The position numbers and the translations under genes are program-made. From NCBI GenBank assembly GCA_964035545.1, contig OZ037767.1, positions 21,643,628-21,703,627 on the forward strand: a stretch of 60,000 nt of DNA, written 5' to 3'. Position 1 is the stretch's first letter; each line of letters opens with the position of its first letter. Below the pieces are notes generated by a model that saw nothing but the letters and a program-made list of their open reading frames with translations, had not been told where the DNA came from and made no database searches. The DNA is from Bugula neritina. Lineage: Eukaryota; Bryozoa; Gymnolaemata; Cheilostomatida; Bugulidae. Below, piece by piece: positions 37,332 through 51,085 of this stretch.

Positions 37332-40300
37332 TGTGGACAAATAGTATTACTACTTTGAGAGACTATCAAAACTTCTGAGTGACAATTTTCATGGAGTGTT
37401 GATCGCGTTAATTCAAAATGAAGAAAAAAGACCTTAGACACGCATGCGTGATGTTAATTGCTAACAACGTCATATAACCAAAGACCATACAAACGTATAC
37501 AATAAAATGCTATAATTATATATACTCTTTGTAACTGTAGTTGTATGTGTCATGTCCCTATGTCAAAGATTGTAGTTGTAGATTAATAGCTTTGGTAGCT
37601 CACTGTACAGCATCTAGCAGTAACAAGTAGAACACTGCACATAGCTCAGCAGCATTTACATTAATTTAATTTACCTTTAAAGAGGACAGAGTCACATATA
37701 TGCTAAATGCAGCCTGACCTAGTTTAACATCAATTTATTTTATTGTAGCTTGCCTTCAAAAAACTATGTACAGCAACCCACCACCACTACTACTATATTA
37801 TTATTATTTATATTATAGGCCTACTATTTTGGGGTGCTTCAAACTTCTTGTACCGTAGTGACAAACAATTAATTTTGTGTCGCATGATGATTATTTTAAA
37901 ATAGTTTTATATTTTATTGATTATATTAATATAGTACAGTTCTAGTTCTAAATTTCGCACATATAATATAATTATATAAATATTTTAATTCATCATTTGC
38001 CCTCAGTTACAGAATTTTTTTTCAATATTATGATGACCACAACAAATGTACTATGTTAATAAATGAATATTCTTCATAATATTTTGCTTACATTGAGATC
38101 GATGCTCTAAGGAACTGTAGCATTTTGTTATGCAGTGCCGCAGATAAATTATCCTATATTATGGGTGACTTCATGGGATAAAACATGAAACAAATAATTA
38201 TATTCTTTGCAAATGTTTAAAACTGTGTATCAACAATGGTTCTATAAATATGACTAAAGTTCCATCTTTCCTAAGACTTTGTATGGGTTCTTTCAAGCTC
38301 GAGAGAGATTTTCCTGCATTTACTCGAAGAATAATTTTTACCCATGGTGAGGTTTTCTCAATTATTCATTTGATTTCCGGTTTTTCATTGTTTTCCATCT
38401 TTTTATGAAGCCCTGATTTTAGCTTGCATGTGCTCTGTGTATATGAAACGAAGAACCTCAAAACGTCATCATTACATTACCTAACTTATTGCATCATATA
38501 GCTACATTGTCACGTAATATTCATTAAGTTCATACTGTGATATTGATTTTACACAAACGTAGGTCAACTGAGTTGTACTTGACCTAACGACATTGGCAGG
38601 AGTACTGTGCCCTATTTCTTACCTGCTTTCAATTGAGTTCAATGACCGGCTAGAGTCTGTAAAGTATAATAATAATATTATTCAACGTAAATAATTCAGA
38701 GTTTCTTGGAAGTTGCACAATTCATGCTCACTTCCTGTCATAGTGGAGAAATTGAAATAGCCCAAGTTCATTAATTTTATTTTTAAATTTTGGTTTGGGG
38801 CTTGGGTTGAAATTTTTGCGAGAGCAAATGACTTTTTTGCTTCATTTTTAATCTAGAACACAGGGCTTTTCTCAATTTCTTCATTATTGCACCTACCTCT
38901 CCTACAGCCAGCATTCTGCCTCAATCATTCTAAAATATATGTTGGATTTATTACTAAATTACTGAAACCACTATAAAATATTTAACCCAGTTTACATTAA
39001 ATTGCTAATGTCTATTGGGCTGTGTGGGTGTGTTTATGCTACTTTTATAGCCTTTAACCTTTTGAACCTGATGACATAATTTAAGGGTAATCTTGCATAG
39101 TCCCAGTTTTTCTACTCAGAATGAATTGCGCCAGACAAAACAAAATAGGCATTAGTTTGAACAATTACGACCATATGAAGGGTGGTTTAACTGAACTGTT
39201 ATGTTTACCTTTATTAACCCCTTCGGAACCTAAACTGATCAGAATGGAGACTATGAGAGAGTTGTAGGAAGATTTAAATATCTTATGGATATGGTAGAGG
39301 ACAATAACAGATGTTGAGTGTTACTCTTGTGAAACACATGATACCTCTTATACAAAACATTCATTGCAAGGTCCCCCCCCTCCTCCATATGAAAAATGAT
39401 ACTTGGTCTATCAGTAAATAGCAAGAGGCAAAGGTTGGGGCTTTAAAAAGTTGAGAATAATATGATGCATCCAATAAATAGAATATTAGAAAAAAAGAGC
39501 CGTGCTATAACTGGTGTCCATGTATATTGTAAGAGGAGGATGAAGCAATTTGAAAGGTTGCAGACGTCCTAAGACTACTAGAATAGAAAAGAGAGAAGCT
39601 AAAAGATCGTGGTAGAGAGACACTTATATGAACTTTGGTTTGAGAAAGTATATGGTATATGGACAAGAGTGGTGCGAATCCGATACAACAACTGTCTTCA
39701 CTAACTGAGTGAGTGTCATGCAGGACAGCAACCCTAACAAGAGCAAGAAAAGCAAAAAACATAGTTATTTTCATAAATATAGACCAGCAGTTATAGCTGT
39801 AGTGAATGGGAGGTTATACTTAAAAAGTCCACAATCGTAATTTGATCACCATTTATCTTATAAAAATTTTTTATAGGCTATGTATTGGTTATTGTTTATA
39901 TTATAAAGGTTCACCACCCCCTCCCCCCTTTCTATAAAACTGCTAGCAATAATCTATCAAGTAGTATGATCTCTTGAGAAGACAACTCTCAATATGATGA
40001 ATAAAATATTATAATGTACTGAAATGCTTTTTAGGTAGACAACAGTAACACATTGGAATAAAACTGAACCTTACAGCAACTGAAACACTCCTGTGAAATG
40101 GTTAGCAGGTTGTGCAAACCATTTTTGGTATAAGTGCTACAGATATAACACTAGAATAACATATTAGATGAAAGTACTCTGGAATGCAAAGGCGTTATGT
40201 GAAACAGCTTAATAAAAAGTATATATTTGAAAAAAGTATTTCAAATGTCATAAATATGCAAATTATGGAATATTGCTGCACTGCAGCATCAATGTGTTGA

Positions 40301-40690
40301 TCATTTATGTAATATTTTACCTTATTTTATCACAAAACCATAGTATCAACTTACAATACTTAACAACAAGCTATTGTATATTATTTATTTATTTTCAAAA
40401 GCAGAAATATGTTATTTATTTTCCAAAGTATAGATAACAAACAACGATGTGCTGCCAAGAAACGAAATAGCTGAAGACCAAAGAGGAGTGAGCAGGATGG
40501 CACTACCTTGCGTTTACCCAGATGAATAGACTGTGAGTCAGATTATTGTGATTATAGCATATATACAATAGTTTACATATAATTATTATACTATACTTGC
40601 AGATTTGTATATACATCAAACTTGATGCCTTCCTGTGAAACCCATGCAAGTGAAAGTTGTAGTGCACATAATCCATAGCATACACAGCAC
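37332..40690. other. Non-coding interval upstream of CHD4
   Basis: The first ~200 bp should hold the CHD4 promoter; a 12-bp palindrome CACGCATGCGTG is at 37439-37450. The remainder is AT-rich with no recognisable gene; the 90-codon ORF at 39505-39774 has no family features. Confidence 0.5.
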
Positions 40691-40694
40691 ACAT

Positions 40695-41935
40695 AATGAC
40701 TAGTAGGGGATATACAGCGACTAAAAGGTGATATACTGGGACTAATAGGTGATATACAGTGACTAGTGAGTGATATACTGGGACTATTAGGTGATATACA
40801 GTGACTAATAGGTGATATACAGTGACTAGTGAGTGATATACTGGGACTATTAGGTGATATACAGTGACTAATAGGTGATATACAGTGACTAGTGAGTGAT
40901 ATACAGTGACTAACAGGTGATATACAGTGACTAGTAGGTGATATACAGTGACTAGTCGGTGATATAGAGCGACTAGTAGGTGATATACAGTGACTAATAA
41001 GTGATATTCAGTGACTAGTGAGTGATATACTGGGACTAAAAAGAGATATACAGTGACTAATAGGTGATATACAGTGACTAATAGGTGATATACTGTGACT
41101 AATAGGTGATATACAGTGACTAGTAGGTGATATACAGTGACTAGTAGGTGATACACAGTGACTAGTAGGTGATATACAGTGACTAGTAGGTGATATACAG
41201 TGACTAGTAGGTGATACACAGTGACTAATAGGTGATATACAGTGACTAATAGGTGATACACAGTGACTAATAGGTGATATACAGTGACTAGTGAGTGATA
41301 TAGTGGGACTAATAGCTGATATACAGTGACTAGTAGGTGATATACAGTGACTAGTAGGTGATATACAGTGACTAGTAGGTGATATACAGTGACTAGTAGG
41401 TGATACACAGTGACTAATAGGTGATATACAGTGACTAATAGGTGATACACAGTGACTAGTGAGTGATATATAGTGACTAATAGGTGATATACAGTGACTA
41501 AAAGGTGATATACTGAGACTAATAGGTGATATACAGTGACTAGTAGGTGATATACAGTGACTAATAGGTGATATACAGTGACTAATAGGTGATAACACAG
41601 TGACTAATAGGTGATATACAGTGACTAGTGAGTGATATACTGGGACTAATAGCTGATATACAGTGACTAGTGAGTGATATACTGGGACCAGTAAGTGATA
41701 TACCGGGCTAATAGGTGATATACTTCAACTAGTAGGTGATATACAGTGACTAGTGAGTGATATATAGTGACTAATAGGTGGTATACAGTGACTAGTAAGT
41801 GATGTACAATGACTAGTAAGCGATATACAGTGACTAGTAGGTGATATACAGTGACTAATAGCTGATATACAGTGACTGTTAGGTGATCTACAGTTACTAT
41901 TAGGTGATCTACAGTTACTATTAAGTGATCTACAA
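40695..41935. repeat. Minisatellite, ~59 copies of a 21-bp unit
   Basis: Unit GTGATATACAGTGACTAGTAG with substitutions such as CTGGGACTAAT for CAGTGACTAGT. Because 21 is a multiple of three and the unit has no stop in some minus-strand frames, it yields long open frames of (YHLLVTV)n and (PISHCIS)n. Two frames are open at once, there is no start context and there are no flanking exons, so I treat it as a non-coding satellite. Confidence 0.93.
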
Positions 41936-43570
41936 CAGCCATAACAAATACTAGGATTATTAGTAGATAGTCTATAACAAGTATAAGCTTATTTATAATG
42001 ACAATTTTTCAAGTCTGCTGGCGATACCAATTTGTTTTTAACTCTAAGCAGCCTGATGCCACAGAAGCAAGTAGCCTAAGGTACCTGAATCACCCACCTC
42101 TCTTCCTCTTCCAGACACTTTATTTTTTTTATTTTATAAAACTAAAGCTGTTCTTCTGCATGTGGCCACTTCAAAAGTTTGTAATACACAGTATAGTATG
42201 AAGAAAAAGAAAATTGTAAGTATTATACAAACATCTTGGTGCAAATTTCTTTCCAGGGCTCAATATTCAATAGAATATTTACAACCAGATTTACTATAAT
42301 TGTTTATTATTGCAATAGGAAAGCAGTACTAGCTACATAGATGCATCCATCATCACTTTCCAATGTAATTGGTTTTACCTGTTGCTCCAGGTTTCACATG
42401 GTAGTGTATTTTATCCACTCAATACTCTTTTTCTGTTATTGTAAATGAAATTGAGCCTTGAAAGCGTTGAGGTCAATAATCTTTCTTACCACAACATTGC
42501 CAATCACATACTAGGCTTTGTACAAACATTTATATGAGTTTCATCTGAGCAATGAGGCACACGGGAAGATAACTCTGTGTACTACTTCTGCCATGCCAGC
42601 TTCATCGGATACATGGAAAGCTGCAGAGGAATGTGCCAACTTCTCTTCCACTAAATTCATCATGTAATTGTTTAGTGTAGGCTGGGCATCACTTGCAGAA
42701 ACACATGAATGCAACTGGCCCGTATGTTTATTCTCTTTAATCACCCTGGCAACCTACCAACTGCAATTAACAAATTCTTCTTATACTGCAAATTATATTG
42801 TTCCTGGAAGGTAGGGAGCGTCTGCAGCTAACTAGGATGACATGACCTGTGTTACCAGAACTCTTCCTTGATGATATAGGCTCTGTGCTATGCTATCTTT
42901 GGCCAAGGTGGGATCTTTTCAAGCATGAAGTGTAAGAGGCTGACGACTGGGAGGGCATTCCTTCCATATGATGAGGTTATACAACTGTGCTCTTACAACA
43001 TATGCCCATTTAATAGCTTTTAGATGAGACTGAATGGCAGTCTGCCATCTAACTCTATGATTCCTTATTTCTAGAAACTTTGCACAAAGAAGTTTATTAT
43101 GCCGTTAGCCATGTCAGGCGAGCTGGTTGCTGAGCCAATGTCAAAGTTATTATTTTTGGATAAGCTGGATTCCTTTCGTGGAAAATATGCTCTACTGAGA
43201 AGTATAAGCAGTTATCGAGAAACTCAATTTTGTATGCTTATAAACCGGCAGTCTTTGAGAATCTGATTCATTCGATAACTGCATCTACAGCTTAGCACAT
43301 CTGACTTTTAGGTAAGTTGCTTTATTATTTGATCCGCTGAAGTACTCAATACTAAACATAACCTATACTAGCGTACACTGGCATGATCTTATCTATAGCT
43401 ACATTACCTTACTGCAATGCTGAAAACTGCTTTCTCTGTTATTGTACTGTACTTGTTATCACATTAGTAGTTGTCTATCCAACAAATACTTCTAGCCTTT
43501 TATGCTGAAAAACTATTATTGTAAATTTTTAACTCCAAATTATGCACAAAGCTCAGGTGATAAGCTTCCT

Positions 43571-43606
43571 AAAATATTTATATTACTTTGGTAATATAAA
43601 TATTTT
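43571..43606. repeat. Perfect 16-bp inverted repeat with 4-nt loop
   Basis: AAAATATTTATATTAC, loop TTTG, then the exact reverse complement. RNA or single-stranded DNA would form a tight AT-rich hairpin. Confidence 0.8.
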
Positions 43607-44187
43607 CCATGTCTGAACATTTATACTGGATTATTATAGTAATACATGTATTTCAATTTTAATCACTTACAAATAATTATACAACAATTGTAATTTATTG
43701 CTGCAAAAGTTTTTCTTAATTGCTTCAAAACTACACCTCCTTAGAAATGTCATAAATCAATTCTAATTTAATCCTCGAAATATCTTGTAAAAACTATGCA
43801 CCTATTTCAGAGTTAATTTTCGCAACAGCTGAAGCCTCATTCAAATCTCTATCTGTTTTTATCCTATTTATAACTCTAGCACTTTTACAGGTCACACTTT
43901 GAATAATGACAAAAACAGTTTTTATAAAAACATTAAATGCACTTTGTGTGTTTTTCTGGAATATTGATTGAAGACCATGTTGTTCAATAATCTATGTCAC
44001 ATCATTGACCAATGAAATATTAGAAAATATCTATAAACAACCCTAACATAGTTTAATAGTGCAAGTTCCTTTTTAATTTGGAACATCCCATTTCCAAGAA
44101 TACCCTACTTGCACTAATCGTAATGTGATTGCGAATAGATGGGGCCTCGCCAGCCAGCAATGTGTTAATGAGACTGTGTCATCGTCG

Positions 44188-44210
44188 TTGCGTGACGAAT
44201 GATGACGTCA
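44188..44210. promoter_or_regulatory. XRE-like TTGCGTG next to a CRE TGACGTCA
   Basis: TTGCGTG (44188-44194) matches the AhR/ARNT core TNGCGTG. TGACGTCA (44203-44210) is the full CRE palindrome. They lie about 560-580 bp upstream of the first P450 ATG in a local GC-richer patch. Function is inferred from motif and position only. Confidence 0.35.
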
Positions 44211-44765
44211 GAGCAGGATCAGTTCTATAAACAAAACTTTATTGTAAAATGCCCTTTAGCCAGTCTTTCTGACATCATTTTCTTTTGCAAAACTGTATCT
44301 GAAGCAGTGTACCCAACAGGTCCATCAACATTTGTGCTCATAGGTTTTAGCATCATGAAGCGTTTTTAATGTTCTGTAAATTTTGTAATCAACTGTTTGA
44401 AGTTACCAGACGAAATTTATTTTCATTGAAATACAAATATTTTAGTTCAGTCATATTTATAATTAGTGTACTATAAAATACTTTCACATCAGCCTTCTAG
44501 TTTAATAAAATCCTCATTTAGTTTATAAGAAAAACCTGTAAACACATATGACGTTGATTAAACATATTTTGCTTCATCAGAATTATATTATTTCCTACCA
44601 GTTTACATTACTTTGTTTTTTTGCTTTAGCTAGCCAATGAGTTTTCACCAAGTTTGAACTAAGTTTAAAAATATAAAACGCATACATTTATATGGCATTG
44701 CCAAAGTTAAAACTACCTGCAACTGTTGACTAATTTTTTTTAGAACTCAATCAATCAAACAGAAC

Positions 44766-47649
44766 ATGGAGTTACTTGAAGGTAAAGACGCCTGCATGAC
44801 TCTCAGTGCATTTGCTGTGCTCCTCCTAGTCGTCTACTATATCAGGACCCACTGTAAGAGATATCCGGCTGGGCCCAGAGCTCTTCCATTTATTGGCAAC
44901 CTCCACCAGATCAGACGCTCTAAATCTATCGTCAACTTCTGTGAACAAAACAGGAAAATCTACGGAGATGTATGTTTATATTGCACACACTTAATAAAGA
45001 ATACTGGACTAAACCATTCCTAGTTTTTTACTTACTACACTTTTTATGCTTTATTAAAAAAATACTTATTTAGGTGTTGAATATAACACCAGTTTGATTT
45101 TGAAATGATATTTATATTTTTTTAAATTTATCGCTATTTATTGCTACTTACAGGTATTTACCATAGAAATTGGCGGTACTAAGAGAGTGGTGGTCTCTGG
45201 CTATAAAGCTATGCATGAGCTACTAATACTACACGCAGACTGTACAAGTACCAGGTCAATAAAAGCCTTCACCAAAACTATCCAGGAAGATTCTAAGGTC
45301 AACCCTGGTAAGATATTGTAGTGTACGTGTAGATATAATTAGTTTGCATATTATTTACTGCGAAATCAAATCTGTGTTGTTAATTTAATTGACAAATATT
45401 AAATGGATTATTCAATTTAACTGTAACCAGTGGTTTTTACTCTCCAGGATTGGTATGGGCGCCATTTCCTCAGTGGAAGAACATCAGGAAGTTTGCATTT
45501 ACTGAGCTGAAGAAAGAAGGAATGGGGAAATCCATAATGGAGCTCCAAATCTTAGAGGAAATTGACCAGTACACAAGTACCTTTATTCAACCTAACCTCT
45601 CTAAGCCAATCAACATGCACCTAACACTTCCACAAGCTACTTGTAACATCATCTCCCAACTAGTGTTTGGCCGACGTTTTGAGTACAATGATGAAGAGTT
45701 CAACCGAATGATAAGCGCTCTAAATGAGTCCATGGGCCTCATCTCGCAGGCAACAACTCTCCGGAATATTCCGTTCATCAGCTTCCTCATGAAGTCGGTT
45801 ATTATGAAAGAACAACACTTGAAACGAGATGTCATGATTCCAACTATCCGAAAATACATTGAAGAACATAAGATGAGTTTAGACCCAGCCGCACCCCGTG
45901 ATCTTATTGATAAACTACTTATTGCTGCTAATTCACAGCATGGCTTTTCAGGTAGATAAATTATTGAATTGATAGAAATGCATAATATTGTATCATAAGA
46001 ACTATGCTTTATTTTGTCAAATTTTGAAAGAAAGGTCTATTCTTGCTTGTACATTGTAATAATTGCTTTTGCTAAGGATTGCTGACTTTAAACACTTATG
46101 TATTTGAACACAAGAAAGTATGTTCAACTAAACTTGCACAATTGTAGAGAGCAATGCTGCCTTTGTCAGTTTCCACCTGTATGCTGCTGGATCAGAAACG
46201 ACTGCAACGACTCTTAGATGGGCTCTGCTCTTCATGTGTAAACACCCTGACATTAAACGGATTGTTCAGCTAGAGATTGATGAACAAATAGGTAAGTCAT
46301 AATTCAACCAATTAAATATAACATCTACTGAATTTCTTACTTGCAATAATTACATATACAAAAAAAATTGTGTACTCAAATTCATTATGCACTGGTGCAG
46401 AATCTATTTTTTGCAATTGATGTGAACAGAAATTTGCTGTCTATGATTAATGGGCATGATTGTATTTTGTCTTTCTAATTGCCACTAGTTAATATTTTAT
46501 TAATTACAAATTTTATGCACAATGTTCAGGCCTGGACCATGCAGCCTCCTACAAAGACCATCTCCATATGCCGTATACAGATGCAGTGTTGATGGAAACA
46601 ATGAGAATCAGTAACGTCGTAGCTACGTCACTTCCCCATTACACTAGTGCCGATATCTTCATAGATGGAAAAGTAAGTCAATATTCAAAATGCTATATAA
46701 TTACTATTTTTTAGATTTGAAAATTATTTATAAAATTTCTTATTTCGTTGTTTTTGAATAATTAAAAACCGGTCGGAAACTATTTTCTTTTGTAACCAAA
46801 TCTTTTGTCTTTCCAGATGATTCCAGCAGATACTGAAATTCTATTAAACATGGCATCTGTTTTACACGATGAGACGGTGTTTGAGGACCCTACAAAGTTT
46901 AAACCAGAAAGGTACCTGACTGGAAATATAGCCTTGAAGAAGCAGAGAACTATTCCGTTTGGCATTGGTGAGTGCTACTTCTACCATACAAGGTGCAGCT
47001 ATGCTTTCATAATCACCATGGCAGGCAAATGTGACACAAACCTGATAAAACTGAAAACCGGACACCGATTTTAAGATAAACAAAATTGTTTTTGAACATT
47101 TCAAATGATGATGATTTATGAAGCATCGGAAGTATGTTCAATAATAAACCGTATGCACTATGTGTGGTTTTAACCTCTACATATGTATTTTTCTTGAACT
47201 ATTAATGGTCGCGCACAACCTAGCAACGGCTATTTGTCTTTTTAATAATGTTTTTTTGTTTCCTTTTTTTATGTACTTTGAAATCAGCTTCATGCTGTTT
47301 AGTTAGTAATTATTTATCAATTATCTCTGAAGCTATAGTGCATTTGAGCAACGGCTAAGTATTCGAGCAATCCGGTATTTCTTTTGTCCAAACATACAAA
47401 CTTCTGGCATATCGACACTAATAGATCATAGAATGTCTGTTTACAATCTATTTACTGTTTACAGGTAAAAGAGCTTGTCTGGGAGAGAGTTTAGCTAAAA
47501 TGGAGTTGTTTCTTTTCTTTGTGACTTTGATGCAAAAGTATGATGTGTGTCTGCCTCCCGAGTCAGCAGTAACAACAGACCCAGTTACAACATTATTAAA
47601 TATGCCACAGAGCTACGACATCCTTTTCTCACCTAGGGGTTACTTGTAG
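44766..47649 (+). CDS. Cytochrome P450, clan 2 (microsomal), copy 1
   Basis: Seven exons: 44766-44969, 45154-45307, 45448-45951, 46148-46291, 46530-46672, 46817-46967 and 47465-47649 (TAG), total 1485 nt, 494 aa. The N-terminus has a membrane anchor ([15 protein letters not shown]), then the proline-rich hinge [18 protein letters not shown]. The C-helix WxxxR is WKNIR. The I-helix has AGSETT for oxygen activation, the K-helix ExxR is ETMR, then FKPERY and the heme loop [11 protein letters not shown] with the Cys ligand split by an intron. These features and the start type place it with endoplasmic-reticulum P450s of clan 2 (CYP1/2/17/21-like). Substrate cannot be read from sequence. All key residues are present, so it should be active. 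It is the first of a tandem pair. Confidence 0.96.
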
Positions 47650-50600
47650 CTTTGTTATTCAAATCATTTTGTAATTATTTGTAAATGTTTAAATACTGAT
47701 ATTTCTAGTTCTTTTAACAATGCTCATTGTTGCATCCCATTCATGAATGTTATTTATTATTTTGTATTTTCTCCCCTTCTATTTTAAATGTTATTGCTGA
47801 GTTGCTAGGCAACTTCTAAATGTGACAGTTTTGTAAAAAATTATTATAGATTTACAAGTTTATAAGGACAATATATTTATAACTTATTTGTACTTTTCAA
47901 GTTTCACTGCGGTGTTACAGTATGAAAAGAATTAACACCAACTACAGTTTGCAACTATTCATAAGAATCTATTTGTATATACTTGATACTATACTATTAT
48001 GGAACTTTAATGTTATTCGCAGACATCTGTACATTTAGTTATATGTGATTATCCTGAAAGATTTACGTGGGAGTCTATTTTGTAAATATTATACTACAGT
48101 AATAATGCAGTAAATACAGACTCAAGAACGAACCACCATTTCTTTTGATTTTTAGTAATGCATGAAGTTCGATGCTACAACATAGCATTGTGACATGGGT
48201 GCTATTTATATCAGAGTTGACATGCGCCTAATGCATGATGTGTTGTATAACTTGACCTACTAAAATAACATTATAATGACATTTCAAACACAATTTACTA
48301 GGTTAAATGAGAGTTGCTGTCCCCTTGTTATGCTGATGATCCTATGAGTTAATTGGCTCAGTCCTATACAGAACTATCTCTCAGTAGAAAGTCGCTTTAC
48401 CTAAACCTTGGTGGACCAACATTGACTAAAGCAGCTACCAGCAAATAACTCCCTGAGAACATCTTTGCTCCATAAAGTAATATAATCACATAATATAATA
48501 TAATCAAATAATATAATATAATCACATAGTATAATATAATCACATAACATAATATAATCACATAGTATGATTACGTAACATATTATGATAATAATATAGC
48601 ATAGAGAAATAACTAGCATAATAACCTAACACAATTACATCATATAATATGTAACAGAGTATGATAATATAACAGTATGCAAAGCTTTGCAGACAAAGAT
48701 ATAAGCGAGCAAATCATTCATAAAAAATACACCAGAAACAAAAATCACAATCGCAAAAGGATGTTCAGAACAGCAAGTAAAGGAGCAAAAAGTGCCAATA
48801 TAATATACATAACATGGTTTAGTGTTTTTGGCATTAAAGTGTCCAATTAGCCGGATTCAGGATGTGATGGGTATATGTTGAATGCACGACTAAATTTTTT
48901 AAAGTTGTTTTTAATAGGAATAGGTCTGTGATTTATACTTCAAATTTTGACACCACACTGTAAATAGTTGGATATAATAGTATAACATAGTATAATAATA
49001 TAATATACAAATATAATAACAATTATATAACAGTGTAATAGTATAATGACATAACCATATAGTATAAAAACAATAGTATAATAATTCTGAAAGCTTGGAC
49101 TATGGTAATGCGATGTTTATATATGCACCATGACCTGCTTGAAAAGTACTGTGATGTTATATTGTATACAACCAAGTGTTGGACATTTTCAAAATAACTG
49201 TAGCATTAAGCTTTACAATTAGTTGTAAGCACCATAAATGCAAGGGAGGGGGGAGGGAGAGGATTAGGTGGGAAGAAATGATTTTGTCTTTTGGATAAAG
49301 AGCGAGGGCATGAGTTGAACTAGGCACTGAATGCAGAGGTAAAAAGGCAACACAGACTTGAATGATGAGACTGATACTTGGGAGTGGCTTCTAGATTTAT
49401 TCTCATGATGGTGTTGATGATGTAACTTCTTATCAGAATATTATTCCTTGCATTTATAAATTTTGTTTTTCAAAATATGCATGTAGCAAATACTGTTGAA
49501 AGAGCAGAAATAATAGTGAAGCCAATAAATAATAGATTAGATTTCAATCTATACTGAAATGATTTTGACCTGATTGATAAAAGCCAATAATATTGGGTAG
49601 GAATGCATTTGTTTAAAATAAGGAAGGTAACTCCAGTTTTGGGTTTTTCAATGTTTAGAATTGTAAAGGGAGTTCTGTTTGTCAGGGTAAAGTAGAAATT
49701 GATGCAAAATATTAGAGCACTATAAAGGATCTACAGACTAAAAATTACCATTCTAGATGCTAAAACAAAAAGTGGAAGCTTGGAGAATACCAGGTATACT
49801 AAAAATAGCAAATGCACCGTATCATAGGCTCCAATCATTTGTCAATTATAAGTTAAAGTTTCATGGGTGTAAAACATTCCCAAACATAATTATTTTGATA
49901 TCAAGTTAATATATTACCCACATAATTACATATTTAAAACCCCATGATGCTCCCTGCAAAGCACCCCCTTCAAACAATGAGCTTTCCCACCCCAGATGCA
50001 AAAAAGGTGCTTGAATATATTATTTGAGATCAGTTTAATGTTGGCTTGCATATATGGCAACAAAGTTTTATAGTATTAGTGTGTTTCACATATTGGCACC
50101 CCCCACTACCTCTCGTATCAGCTATATAATAGCCTCAGGCTATCAACAGTCTACAGTTGCATTCAATTGGTTGCTTTACCCTGAAAAATATTGATTACCT
50201 GCTGACCACTGACCCTTATACCCCGCTGCTTAACAGATAAGGATACAATCTTTAGGCTCATGAAATAAACATAGTATTTGTAACGGACTGCACTATCGTA
50301 CATAATTTCATTATTGCATTGTTTATAGATTTACAAAGTATTACTTAATTGACTTATGCAAATTTGTCTGATGACCACCTGTTTCCATGGCAATTAATTA
50401 AGGTAAATGTAAAATTATATTGTTTTGTGGGGTCATTTTTTGTAATTTACAACATTTATGGTCAACAGCCTCTACTTATCAAAAATAAATTTACATATTG
50501 AACAATTTTACTAATTTCTTTGTTGGTTGAAAGCTTGGTAAACTCCAAAAATGGTGTGTTGTGTATAAAATTTTAGTTTGTGTTGTTTCGATGGGGTCAC

Positions 50601-51085
50601 CATTGAGTTGGAGATAACAACAAGGTTAACAATCAGTGAACGCCTTTTCTTGACAGGACAATTCTTATTCCATTCAATACACTTCATAGACATTACTCAG
50701 TTGATGCAGAGTTTGATCAGTTTGGCCAGAGAAATGCTGAATAAAACAGGTAAGAGAATTTCATGTAATGACTCATACAGCACCACCATTAAAATATCAT
50801 ATTCATTGAGTTAACTTAAGGGAAAATTTATGTTTGTATAAAATATATAACTTTTTATTACTTTACAGCAAAATATTCACCATAATAATAGTATGTTTGA
50901 CAACTGAAAAAATCTTGAATTGTTTCCATAATAATTGAAACTTGTAGTACAATTTCCCAAAATTTAAATGACTTTTGCTCACAGTGCATTTTAAAGCGAA
51001 TCGTAATTTTTAGTATAGTGTAATATGTTACTCTTTTTCTCTGATTGTGTGCCGTTGTGTGTTGACAGTGTGCAGTTGGTGGACC
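47650..51085. other. Non-coding interval between the two P450 genes
   Basis: AT-rich. It includes a (TAATATAATCACA)n tract at about 48470-48600 and another TATAATA-rich stretch at 48965-49085. An open stretch at 50578-50752 ends in a donor-like CAG|GTAAGAG but has no recognisable product; it could be an untranslated first exon of the next gene. Confidence 0.5.
48478..48600. repeat. TAATATAATCACA microsatellite-like tract
   Basis: Repeats of ATAATATAATCACATA with small variants (TCAAATA, ATAGTAT). The minus-strand open frame reading (DYIILC)n is a by-product. Confidence 0.8.

Larger units (their letters stand above)
41936..44765. other. Non-coding interval before the P450 cluster
   Basis: AT-rich. 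It contains a perfect 16-bp inverted repeat at 43571-43606 and a small GC-richer patch at 44140-44215 with CRE and XRE-like motifs. A short minus-strand ORF at 42541-42744 shows no family I recognise. Confidence 0.5.

Noticed and set aside
40503-41598. Long minus-strand ORFs (315 and 196 codons) of (YHLLVTV)n and (SPISHCI)n
   Set aside because: They are two readings of the same 21-bp minisatellite in different frames, with no exon signals or family resemblance.
42541-42744. 67-codon minus-strand ORF, possibly a transposase remnant
   Set aside because: Neither it nor the flanking 500 bp shows motifs of a known transposase or inverted ends, so I cannot support it.
50578-50814. 78-codon + ORF ending near a donor-like CAG|GTAAGAG
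   Set aside because: No recognisable protein; it could be a 5' UTR exon of P450 copy 2 but the sequence alone does not show it.
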